Shown here: in pieces, positions 12,024 to 22,018 of the stretch
Position numbering within the stretch: position 1 is the first letter of the stretch
Layout: every line of letters begins with the position of its first letter
Source of the DNA: Rhodotorula mucilaginosa
Taxonomy: Eukaryota > Basidiomycota > Microbotryomycetes > Sporidiobolales > Sporidiobolaceae
NCBI GenBank assembly: GCA_034406715.1
Contig: CP137881.1
Coordinates: 248,001-312,000 of the forward strand
Length of the DNA: 64,000 nucleotides
Direction of reading: 5' to 3'
Program-made: the position numbers and the translations under genes
Notes under the pieces: generated by a model
The model's input: the letters and a program-made list of their open reading frames with translations, nothing else
Told to the model about the DNA's origin: nothing
The model's database searches: none

Positions 12024-12289
12024 GATATAGAAGAAAAGCATCGTTCTGCATTGCGTGCCCTCGTCCAAGCAAGCGCGCCGTGGTTCAGCTTTCCGGGCTC
12101 GGTATTCTTCATCCTGAAGCTGTCGGGGCCACAGCGTGACAGCGTGACATTTTCGCTTTCGCCATCGTGAGATCGTGAGACGAGGGAAGGAGGGCTTTCT
12201 CTCGACTTCTTCCACCCACGCATCAGCTATGGGTGCGCCTACTTTCACTACGTGGAGCAGCGTATAGCTCTCGCTCATCTCGGACGCTG

Positions 12290-13016
12290 ATGCACGCAGC
12301 GGCTTTCGCAGGCTACGCTCTCTGGCTCGTTCCTCTTCACGATGACGTTCGCGAGGGTGAGCTCGTCGGCTTCCGCTGCAGCGGCATAGAAGGGATGCCG
12401 GGGGTTGACACGGAATGCCTTCGCCCGTGTAGCGCTGGCTCAGACCATAGAAGAGCTGGCGGAGCGCACGTCCGGTCCTCGCTTTCGCCCGCATGTCACG
12501 CTGCTTTCCGGCATCCCTTCCAGCACCCCCGTTGAGCTGGTCCGCTCTAGGTCCAGCGCGGCAGTCAAGACATGGTCGCAGGCACAGGTGCTCGGTCGAG
12601 CCCCGCTCGAACTGACGATGGAGGATGTCGACACGCGCTCGCCTCGCTATTTCCAGTTCGTCTTTGCCCACATTCGCCCGACTGCAGATCTACTCTCTCT
12701 GCGCCAAGCTTGTCGAAGCGTGTTTTTCTCGCAAGACGCGACGTCGACACCCGCCGACGACTACATGCCGCACCTTTCCCTGGCCTACGGCGACAAAGGC
12801 GCGGAGGCGATCCTGAGCGACCTCAGGTCTGCCGCCTCCGGAGGCGGCAGCACTGCACCCACAGACGGCGGGCGATGGGCGATGGATGGATGTTCCTTCG
12901 AGGTGGGTGCAGTGGAACTGTGGTCGTGTGAAGGACCGCCGGCGGAATGGGCGTGCCTCGACTCAATACCCCTATCGACCGCTTCGGACGAGACGGGCAG
13001 ACACGAAGCGCCGTGA
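12290..13016 (+). CDS. 2H-phosphoesterase, Cpd1-like cyclic nucleotide phosphodiesterase
   Basis: The protein (about 218 aa) has the two His-x-Thr/Ser motifs of the 2H superfamily, RPHVTLLSG and MPHLSLAYGD, and begins with YALWLVPLHDD, the usual first strand of fungal Cpd1. This family hydrolyses ADP-ribose 1'',2''-cyclic phosphate or 2',3'-cyclic nucleotides, products of tRNA splicing. Exon 1 (12290-12356, ATG chosen because it leads in frame into the first strand) joins exon 2 at 12433 across a 76-nt intron, giving VREALAQTIEELAERT. The stop is TGA 13014-13016. The tail is Ser/Gly-rich. It follows MDV1 at 266 bp on the same strand. Substrate preference cannot be told from sequence. Confidence 0.75.
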
Positions 13017-13292
13017 ACCTCCCCGGTAATCGACGGGACTCGCAAGTGTTCGACAATGGGGGGAGGTGCTCGGCCCGTCGGGGAGGGGGAGGTCTTACGG
13101 GCAGAACGCCGCCTGAGTACCGCTGTAATCCGTAGCTCTTTCGCCCTCCTTTCCAGCAAACCCTTGTTTGTATCCGACTCGTGAAAGAGGCGCGTTCTGG
13201 GAGTATATCGCCCGGAAAGAATTGCGGCAAAGGTCCACACAACAGGATCCGGAAGGTCGCGGCGCTCTCTCCTTCATCTCCGCTCACAGGCG

Positions 13293-13723
13293 ATGGTGAA
13301 GGCAACTCGCGGTATGTCTACGCAGCGTCCGTAGCATGCCTTAGCATCCACTGATCATTATCGTGTGCCCTTGCAGGCGTTCTCGTCACGTGGTAGGTCC
13401 CAGAGGCGGCGGGAACTCGGCCGACAGGGTCGCAATCCGCTCTCAGATGGGCTGACCCCAACTTTCCCTCGCAGCGATGCCGCCGTGAAGCAGATCCTCC
13501 TCCAGCTAGACGAGAACGCTGGCCGACGGCGCTTCATCATTGCGGACCTCGACGAGACGCACGTCTTGATCTCGCCGGACGCTGTCGAGCGAGTTCGAGC
13601 GGTGCGCTCCCCGCTCTACGACTCGTGCTGCCGAGGTCGACTAACTCCCTTGTTGTTCCTCAGGAGCTCGAAGATGCTCTCGAAGCCAACCACTGGAATC
13701 CGCTGGCTGTAGAGGAGCAGTGA
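13293..13723 (+). CDS. TFB5: TFIIH subunit Tfb5
   Basis: A 73-residue protein in four exons. Tfb5 (human GTF2H5/TTDA) is the smallest TFIIH core subunit and supports Tfb2-XPB in nucleotide-excision repair and transcription. Exon 1 is MVKATRG, exon 2 VLVTC, exon 3 DAAVKQILLQLDENAG to VERVRA, exon 4 ELEDALEANHWNPLAVEEQ with TGA at 13721-13723. The match to family features is complete: short GVLVxCD start, KQ.LL.LDE helix, F.I.DLDETH.L, and the C-terminal L.D.LE.N. Length equals the family norm of about 70. Its junctions depend on phase-correct GT-AG introns, one of them only 9 codons after the start. Confidence 0.9.
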
Positions 13724-13797
13724 CGTATTCGGGTCGCTCTTTTCGATGTTGTTGTAATTCTCCTTTCTTCCACGTGCACTCTCAACCAGCTTGCAGC

Positions 13798-14941
13798 ATG
13801 ACAATCGGACCGCAGTTACCGCCACATCTCGCGCAGAGTAGGGAACCGAATGCAGACGCAGAAGCAGGCCCTGCCGCCCCGCCTCGAGATGATGATGGTG
13901 ATGAGGACGACTTTGGTCCCGCTCTTCCGCCAGACATGCAGCAAGACCGGAAGCGTCTCTCGCACGCAGAACAAAGTCCTACAGCCGTGGCCGGCCCGCA
14001 GCTTCCGCCTCACCTGGCTCATACGACTCCTGCGGTTTGCGGCCCGAGTCTGCCAACCCTCGGTCCCACGCTTCCACCAAGAAGAGCTGTGGGCCCGAGT
14101 CGACCACCGTACGGAACAGCAGAAGATGGCGAGGACGACAGCGACGGGGAAGTCGGGCCGTTGCCGCCGCCGGTAGGACAGCAGGTCGACGACGATGCCG
14201 GGGTGCGCCTCTTCCGAGAGCGGGAAGAGCGCGAGCGTCGCAAACAACAGGAGGAGGCCGAGAATAAGAAGCCGAAACGAGAAGAGTGGATGCTCGTGCC
14301 CCCGAAGGAGATGGATCTCCTGAGTTGTGAGTTTTCCTATCCGACCACTTTCGAGTGCGCCACTCTCGCTGACCCCGGGATCGTTCCTTTGCAGCCATGG
14401 ACACGACGAAACTCAAATCGCGCGGTTTCGCCACGGGCAAGGCCGCTCAGCGCGCGTCCGGCAGTGACAGCTCGTCCGGCGTCAACCTGTGGACGGAAAC
14501 ACCGGCCGAACGACAGGAGCGGCTTCGCGACGAGATGCTCGGCAAGAAGCGGAAAGCGGAGAACGCTCCGGCAGAAGAAGAGACCGACGAGGCGCGCCGG
14601 AAGCGGCTGAGGGACCAGCAGCTCAAGGATGAAGTCGAGCGGCACAACGTATGCGACCTCGCGCTCTCTCGTCATCTTGGAGGTTACGCCGCTGACAGGA
14701 CCTATTCATCCTGCTCTTGCTTTCACAGCGCACTCAGAGGAGCGAATCGCTGCTCGACAAGCACGCAAAGGCGTCACGGGCGAGCGGGAAGGACGTCGAT
14801 GATCGCGCTCCGACCGCCATCTGGGACCGCGACCGCGATATGAGCCTCGGCGGTCGACTGATGGACGACAGTCAACGGTCCAGCGTGGTGAAGAATGCCA
14901 AGGGCCTCGGCGGTCGCTTCGGAGGAGGGTCTTTCCTTTGA
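13798..14941 (+). CDS. GPALPP1: GPALPP-motif protein (DUF3752)
   Basis: Starts MTIGPQLPPHL. The N-terminal 120 residues repeat the G-P-x-L-P-P motif several times (GPQLPPHL, FGPALPPDM, GPQLPPHLAH, GPTLPPRR, VGPLPPPVG). A basic, Glu/Arg-rich part follows, then the DUF3752 core: REEWMLVPPKEMDLLS, and in exon 2 LKSRGFATGKAAQ and LWTETPAERQERL. The C-terminus RPTAIWDRDRDM-like block and KNAKGLGGRFGGGSFL complete the family pattern. Introns lie near 14325-14397 and 14650-14728. The family is nuclear and poorly understood; no enzymatic role is known. Confidence 0.85.
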
Positions 14942-15169
14942 TCTCGCCTGAGTTATTAGTTGGTCGATCCTTGATGCCGGCGTAGATCTGCAAACATCGC
15001 AATGCGGCCGGCGAAGAATGGGAAGACATGCGGGCTTTGATCGTGGAGAGCCACGCCATTGTCCACGCTTCTTCACGAGTCGAGTCTCTCGAGTCAAACG
15101 CCCCATGCGGCATGACGAGGCGAGGAACGGCAGTTTGACCAACTCTCTCTTCCACACCGGCCAGCCATC

Positions 15170-16708
15170 ATGGCGAATATACCCCAGGACAAGCGCATCT
15201 TGTCTATACAGAGTCACGTCGTAGCTGGCTACGTAGGTGCGTAGTCACCGTGCTGTTGCAGTCCCGTCCCGTCTTCCTCCTTCCGGCACTCGGCTGAGCT
15301 GCTGACCAGGTCTCGCGTCCTTGCAGGCAACAAGGCGGCGTCGTTCCCGTTGCAGCTGCTGGGCTGGGAGGTGGATGCGGCTCTCACGGTCTCGTTTTCG
15401 AACCACACGGTATGTCGAAGGGACCTCGATGTATGCAAAGATTCGTTCTCGGTTCTGTTTGAGCTGACCTCGCGCTCGCCTTTCGTCTCTCTCCCTTCTT
15501 CTCATCACTTTCTCGCCCTCTGCACATCCTCTCGCCTGCCTATCTCGGGCCTCCAACTCTTGTTCGACATGCATCCGATATCGGAATCGCCTCGCCGCCC
15601 TTCGCTGCGCATGCCTCGCTAAATAAACCATCGCCGTCGACTCTCAACAATCTCGTCCTCTCCTATCAGGGTCCGCGTACTTTGCTTTCCCTCCCTCAGC
15701 GTTGACAGCACTAGAGCTAACCTTGACGCATTCACACAGGCTATGGACGATGGGGAGGCTCCAAGTTTGATGCCGCTCACCTGGAAGACGTTTTCAGCGC
15801 TCTCGATGTACGTACTCGAGCTACTCGACTCTGGAACCAATGCTACTATGCTGACGAGCTTTCTTTAGGCCAACGGTCTGTTGCGGCAGTCTCACCTCTT
15901 GACGGGATACGTGCCCGGCGCCGACGCCCTCAAGGTCGTCGTCCGTGCTGTGGACCGGCTACGCGCCGTCAACCCCAAGCTCGTCTACGTCCTCGACCCG
16001 GTCATGGGCGACGACGGCAGGATCTACGTCAGCGAATCCGTCATTCCGATCTACAAGGCGTTGCTGCCGCGGGCGACCTGCGCGACACCGAACTACTTCG
16101 AGGCCGAGCTTCTCACCGACGTCAAGATCCTCGACGCGGCATCATTGAAGGCGGCATTACGCATGTTCCACGAGCGGTATCGGTTGCCCAACATTGTCAT
16201 ATCCGCCGTTTCGCTCGGCACGGCTGAGCTCGAAAAGCTCGGCTTCACCGACGTCCGCGACGCTTCCGGCTCGACCCCGCGCCGTATGCTCGTATGCTCG
16301 GGCTCGACCATCGTCTCTGCACCGGGCGAGCTGATCAAGTCGGTGGCGTTTGGCGTCGCGTTCCCCGAGCTCGCCGAACACTACGAAGGCGTCGGTGACG
16401 TCTTTTCGTCCCTCGTCGCCGGTCGCTTCCCGTGCCATTCCGACCCCGCCTTCTCCGCGCACCCGGTCTCCCCGCTCGCGCACACGGTCGAGCTCGCCAT
16501 CGGCTCGTTGCAGGGGATTCTCGCCCGAACACGCCAACACGCGCTGGCTCTGGCGAACAACCGACCCGAGGCTATCGTGCCGCGCGAGGGCGAGTCGGCC
16601 GACGAACGCGTTCGGAGACTACGCACCGTCGAGCTGCGACTCATCCAGAGCCAGCAGGAGATCCTCGATCCGGAAATTCGGTATCGCGCCGTTCGATTCG
16701 ATTCGTGA
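15170..16708 (+). CDS. BUD16: Pyridoxal kinase
   Basis: Phosphorylates pyridoxal, pyridoxamine and pyridoxine in the vitamin B6 salvage pathway. The start MANIPQDKRILSIQSHVVAG leads, after an intron, into NKAASFPLQLLGWEVDA and FSNHT; the next exon supplies GYGRWGGSKFDAAHLEDVFS. The long last exon has VLDPVMGDDGRIYV, TPNYFEAELLT and the ribokinase-type active-site turn GVGDVFSSLVAG, where Asp is the expected catalytic base. About 350 aa, somewhat longer than the human enzyme. The second intron is unusually long for this window (about 330 nt, 15410-15739). Stop TGA 16706-16708. Confidence 0.92.
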
Positions 16709-17396
16709 ATTTCGACCTTTCGTCTTCCGCGCCGGATCGACACGCCGCATCGACATTAGAAGCAGTACTTGTTGCCATACCTACCATTCCGTGAGTGTCG
16801 CTTCTCCCTTTCCTGTGCACGCGCGCACTCGACGGACAACAGATGGCGCGAGATGAGCAACCAGTGTCGCCCCTATCGGAACTACATGACCGATCATGAC
16901 CAACCGGACAAGCCAAACCGTCCATACTTCTGAGGCCAATCATCCGTTGTCCTGTGCGCGTTTCGTTCTGTCCCCGTTCGAGCGCTGACTTGTGGTCGTT
17001 TTGCAGTTTCGCAGTTTCGCCTTTTCGCCTTTTCGGCCTTTTCGCTCTCCGCCTCGTTCAACGGCCGTTCGCCCGTCGACTCGGTCAGCCGTCGTTCCGA
17101 CTACTCGAACGGTCTTTCCCGCGCGCGCTCCTTCACCGTTAGTGTTTTTACCTCGCCGCCCGTCCCGCGCATGGAATCGTGGATCATCATGATGATCTAC
17201 ATTTCCATGCTAAGACGGAGCACCATAACGGTGCGATGTCGACGCTAATGTACAAATCATACTAAGAAACGGCCAACTGACTTATCCACGTCCATGTGCG
17301 GGACATGCTCGATTCTTTTTCACTTCACGCAACTGACTACTTCCTTTGCCCCGTCCCCGTCACCTTATCACCACTCTGGAAAATGCCGTAGTCCCA
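16709..17396. other. Intergenic region, pyrimidine-rich low complexity
   Basis: No gene is supported in these 690 bp between the pyridoxal kinase stop and the 3' end of the next, convergent gene. A T/C-rich simple-sequence stretch built on CTTTTCG lies at about 17005-17060. Both 3' UTRs probably lie here. Confidence 0.5.
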
Positions 17397-19047
17397 CCTT
17401 TCCGTTGGAGGATCCGTTCCATCCCGAAAGCGAACCGTACATGCATCTACTCGTTCTCAGCCCAGGTCCACGCATCGGCGTCCAATCTCCTGACGCACCG
17501 TTGCTGAGTGAGACCATTTCGCCGCGGTGCTTTTCGATCAGGTCCTTGGCCTCTTGTATGCTGCTGAAGAGGAACTTGAAGAAGTGCGTCTTGCGGTTGG
17601 GAAAGCTCATCCAGCGGGAGCGCATCGGTCCTCTGCCGAATCACCTCGGCCATCTCGTCCCCGTCGGTCCGTTTGATGCGCTGCTGCGGGTCGTTCGGCT
17701 ATGCATGTCCACGTCAGCTCTCGAAAAGCTGGCTCCTTTATGCACGTCGCACTCACGTAAAAGTTGATCGTGACGGAAGACGTCTTGTCGTCGTAGTCCG
17801 CCTGAGCGATCGAACGCCAGATGGCAGCTTGGATGTACGAGCCGGCGCACACGCGCTGCGAGAGCGTGCCCAGTCGGTGGAAACGCAGCAGCATCAGCTT
17901 CGAATTCGGGCGGCGGGCGTGGAGTCGACGTACGGATCGCGGACTGGGCCGCTTCGACGTTCTGCAGCAAAGCTGTCGCCCAGAAAAAGCCGTGAAGTTT
18001 GATAGGGTGGATCCTCGCGTCCAGTACGCCCGGGATGCCAGACAGCAGGTCCTGCACATTGCACCACATCTTGAGCTGTGTCCGCCGCGTGATCAGCATT
18101 GCATGTTTTGGGCTTCGACTATGTAGGACCGGCGCACCGGATAAAGCCTGATGCGGCAAGGTTCGCCGGAAGCGCTTTGAGCTCGAGGGGACCGGTGCGG
18201 AGGCGCTGATGGGGTGCGCTTGCGTTGGCGAGATCTTGGGTGGCACGGTGGGTGAGCCCGACGCGGCCATCGCCGAAACAGGGACCGCGCCATCGGCCCG
18301 CGGCATGCGCGGCGAGACGACCAAGCCTGCACCGGGATTGAAGGCAGACTCGACGATGCCTGCCCAGCGAGCGCAGTGGTTCGGGTCGGCCCAAATGATT
18401 GGTTCCGGGTTGAAGAACGGACTGCTGGGGTCGAGTTGCGGGAGAAGCGCGCACTGCTGATTCGGACGCTGCGCTTCAAGGCGTTCGGTAAGACGCCAGT
18501 ATCGAGCTGACGGGATGGGCTGTGACAGTGTAGGTCGGGTCAGCGTTGAGTAGAGGCGAGTCGACCTTCTCAGCTGACCTCGAGCTGCACCACCAGACTC
18601 TGCCCGATGCGGACCGGATTCGACCGAAGTGTAGCGGAGAACCGTTCGGCAGTGGTCTTGGAAACAAAGATCAAGCGCTGAAGCATTCGCGGCTCGGCAC
18701 AGGTCAGGAGTTGAGCGCAAAGTTGCCGTGAGAATGGAAGGGGCGCACAACTCGTGGTTCTGTTCCGAGTACTCGGCGCGCGCAATGCCGGCAGTACCTG
18801 CGATTGAACGAAGCCACGCCTTGGCCTCCTAGAAGCGGAAGTGCGTCAGCCGAGTACCGATGACTGGGACAGCGCGCGAAAAGTAGACGCGCTCGCAAAG
18901 TAAGACCAGGCGGAGTCTCGGTGCGCAGGGTCCCCGCAGGAGCATTGTTGAGAAAGCAGAAGTCTCCTTGACCAGTCGCAGGTTCGCCATCTCGTCCGAG
19001 AGTGTAGTCGCGCTAGGAAGGGCGCGGAACGAGTCGAAAGGCGACAA
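17397..19047 (-). CDS. Unidentified protein gene, exon structure unresolved
   Basis: I do not recognise this gene. Coding-like segments with GC-rich third positions succeed one another on the minus strand: ANLRLVKETSAFSTMLL (near 18960), EAKAWLRSIAGTAGIA (near 18820), FVSKTTAERFSATLRSNPV (near 18640), a Pro/Ser-rich disordered part (18140-18480), GVLDARIHPIKLHGFFWATA (near 17990), LMLLRFHRLGTLSQRVCAG (near 17880), KTSSVTINFYPNDPQQRIK (near 17770) and THFFKFLFSSIQEAKDLIE (near 17570). They lie in different frames, and short weak-donor introns explain only part of this. Near 17615 the coding frame appears to shift without an obvious intron. The start at 19047 is a guess. It could be a sound gene with odd splicing or one with a sequence error. 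It is divergent from the next gene with only 100 bp between starts. Confidence 0.4.
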
Positions 19048-19147
19048 GTCGAAACCGCGTCAACCGTGCTCACCCTCTCGCCACTCGCTCGCGCAAAGAC
19101 CGGACCGCTCTCGGGGCGCGCGGCACTGTACAAGACTACCGTGCACG

Positions 19148-19973
19148 ATGGACAGCAACCTGACTCCGCCCTGGCGTGACGCGCGGGTCTGGGCAAGCAC
19201 GTTCGAGCCGTCACCTCTTCCTGAACAAGAACGTCCTCTCCCCTGCGCAAGCTACTCTCGCGAGCGCATGTACGATTTGCCTGGGCAGGACAAGTAGAGT
19301 GCGATTTTTATCCGCCAACGGACCTCTCGCGAGCTCGTGCAACTTTCTCGCGGAGGAAGCCTTCCGACCTCGCCGCCAGAAAAGACTCTCAACGCCTATT
19401 GGGATCCGCCCTACGCAAGAGACGCCGCACTACAGCGGTCAAAACAGACGCGCAACTGGATGCGCAGCGGCGTACGCGCTGCATCCGCGACGGCATCGGT
19501 GGCTTACAGCGGCTTCGGTGGTGCAGGAACAGAAGAAGCAATTTGTGGGTTTTGAGGGTTTCTATTGATTGACTCATTCGAGCGCCAACGCGAATCGGAG
19601 CTCGGTTTGAGTACAGACGGTGACCCGCTCATACTGACTCAACACGCCCTCCCTTACCACTGCGCACGAAGCAGCAAGCGATGCTGCAAGCTCGTCGCCC
19701 TTCGCGCGCTCCTCCGAGCCGGCTCCGTCCCCGCCTGTGCCGCCCAAGAAGACGACTCCGCTCTCAAACAGCCAGGCTCCGGCCGAATCCGCCGCGTCCG
19801 AACAAGGGTGCCCCGGCAGGAACGAAGCCTGACGGGCAGCGACCCGACAAGGGAAGGGCGGAAGCCGTGAAGCCATCAAGCGTGCTGCCGCTTACTATGG
19901 GGGTAGTGATCCAGAGGAGCGGCGTCGGCTCAAGGAGGAAGCGCAGTACGCGATGGAGGCGATTCTTCTGTAG
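19148..19973 (+). CDS. Unidentified 183-residue protein
   Basis: Four exons join in phase: MDSNLTPPWRDARVWASTFE to YDLPGQDK; KTLNAYWDPPYARDAALQRS to GTEEAI; a Ser/Pro/Ala-rich linker SSDAASSSPFARSSEP to AASEQG; and a charged helix REAIKRAAAYYGGSDPEERR ending EAQYAMEAILL (TAG 19971-19973). The introns are 58-150 nt with a GTAGAG, GTGGGT or GTGCCC donor, so two are weak, which lowers confidence. No family is recognised; no signal peptide or membrane segment is seen. The start lies 100 bp from that of the opposite gene, so the two probably share a promoter. Confidence 0.5.
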
Positions 19974-20241
19974 TTGAGCATCTCGAGCTTCAGCTTTGAC
20001 TTCGGATTTTCGCTTCACCAATGCCCGTGCCGGACCAGTCTGACTATCACGACGCTTTAGCTAAGGCATGACAGCTGTTCAATGCGGCAGTGTCAGTTCT
20101 CGCAGCCACGGGTATTGCAACAGATTCCACTGCTCCCGAAAGCGAATCGAGTTCGAGCGGCAGGACAAAGTCTCAGACCGGCCAGAAATACGGAACGGTC
20201 GGCGACTGCTAACGTCGAGCTGGTAGGAATTGTCGCACTGT

Positions 20242-21831
20242 TCAAGGAAGCCTGTCAGTGCAAGAGCGACCCGGAGAGGCTTGCCTGAGCGTCTCACAAA
20301 GATCCTCGTACCGCGCCCGCCTCATCGGGTCGACCGCCTCGAGCTCGCGAAGTAAATCGATGCAAGCGAGTTTGAGACCGTCGGCCTCGGCAGACGTGGA
20401 GCCGCTTTCAGCCTCGAGCTTCTGTGCCAGCATCCGTTTGTACGCGACAAGCGACTCCAGTATCCCTGAGGGTGAAGCGAGGCGTCAGTCGTGTCTTTCG
20501 TCGCCAGGTGTTTGCGCCAGCTCGGAGGACGTACACCGGCATCGCGGCTCTTCGGCACGGAGCTGCGCACAGTCTTCGATCTCGCGCCGCAACGCGGCCT
20601 CGTTGGCTGCGCGCACGGCGGACCGGGCACGTCAGCATGGGGTTGAGCGACGCGCTTACGTCAGACTCACCTCGTCCGACAAGCCAGCGATGGTACAGCC
20701 ACGCGCTCTGATCGTTCGGGTCGGACCAAAGAGCTTGCCGCACAAACTCGAACTCTGTGTGCCGGATTGGGGGTTAGTGGGAAGAGACCCTTCAATTTCG
20801 AGCGCGAGGACTCGCCTTCGTCCAACGTCGTGACGGGTGTGGCAGACGACTCGTCTCCTTCCCACATCCGCGTCAGCAGCTTTGTGCGATAATGCCACGC
20901 CGAAAAGTTGCTGAAGTTTTCCGAGATTTTTCGGGTCGTGAACGCGAGTTCACTCTTCGGCGTCGGTGTTGGCCTGGGCTTCCCGTCCGAGCGAGTATTT
21001 TCTTGTGCGGCACCTTGCTCGGTGAGAAGAGTGCCGAGGAGATACCGACGGTAATCCCATGTATGGACTGCAGTTCGCGTTGTACGTCAGCGGAAGAGCG
21101 AGCGAGAGAGCCGACACGCGAACCGAAGAAGGACGTACAGTTGCGTCCGTCTTTCTGAAGGTACATGTCGACGAGCGCCAGCTCTGCGCCCCAGTCGGCT
21201 GCCGGCATGGCGTTTAGCACCCATTTCCGATGCTCCCAGACCGAATAGTTTTTGGGATTTCGGAGCAGAGCGACGTTCGTCAGCTGCAGGTCCGTCTCTA
21301 ACCGATGTTGCCGAGCCTCTGCATCTCTGTGAGATCAAGGGTCAGCCTGGGGGTCCCTCTAGAGTTGCAGTCTTCCCACACCCTGTCCAAGACGCACGCA
21401 TCCGTGGCGAGGTTGAATTGAAGAATTCGTCGTCGAAAAGCCCAAGCGGTCTGGAACTCCGGGTTTAGCGTGAGGATCTGTGTCGTCAGGTCGAAGGCGT
21501 CGGATGAAAAGTCGGATGTGTTGCGCTGCCAATACCTCATCTTTGTCAGGAGCCGTATAAGAATGGCGGGGAGCGGTCTCATCTGAATCCGGACACTCCT
21601 CAGACATAGACGCACTCTTTCGTACATAGACTCGCAGAGCGTAGTATACTCGTGTATACGCCGTCGCTCCTGTGCCCGCTTCGCCTCGGCGACCTCCTCA
21701 GGCTCTGTCGGTGGGGCGCGACGTTGCCGGCGGACACCGTGCTGTAGGCGTCAGAGGAACCGCCGCCGTCGCCGAATGTCAGTCCATGCACGCAGTCTGA
21801 AAAGATCATCACCGCTAGACGAACGGACCAT
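20242..21831 (-). CDS. BET4: Rab geranylgeranyltransferase alpha subunit
   Basis: Bet4 pairs with Bet2 to attach geranylgeranyl groups to Rab GTPases. The N-terminal exon reads HGVRRQRRAPPTEPEEVAEA, and MHG is the near-invariant start of this family; the ATG would come from a 3-nt first exon at 21829-21831 (ATG followed by a GT donor). PPTA repeats follow: AFDLTTQILTLNPEFQTAWA, NPKNYSVWEHRKWVL, HTWDYRRYLLGTLL, NFSNFSAWHYRTKLL and WSDPNDQSAWLYHRWLVGRG, each with the W-x-x-R/H-R core. The C-terminal helix RARYEDLCETLRQ precedes the stop at 20242-20244. At least seven short introns. The family is certain; the ATG-only first exon and the last few residues are less so. Confidence 0.85.
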
Positions 21832-22018
21832 GATGAGCTGGTGAACTAAGAGGGAGAGAAGCGAACCGATCCTTTTCCCGGCACGTGCAGCATGACCAGA
21901 CCCGTTCTCGAAAGTGAGCACTCTAGTACGTCATTTGCAAGCTACAACATAGAAGAACAACAAAAGTCGCGAACGGTACCGCAGAGTCTACAGCCATGCG
22001 CATCAAAGGATCCACTGA

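Noticed and set aside
14019-14440. Minus-strand frames opposite the GPALPP gene
   Set aside because: Arg/Ser-rich shadows; the plus strand has the repeated GPALPP motif and DUF3752 blocks.
16954-17142. Phe/Arg-rich small protein
   Set aside because: It is the translation of pyrimidine-rich simple sequence in an intergenic region.
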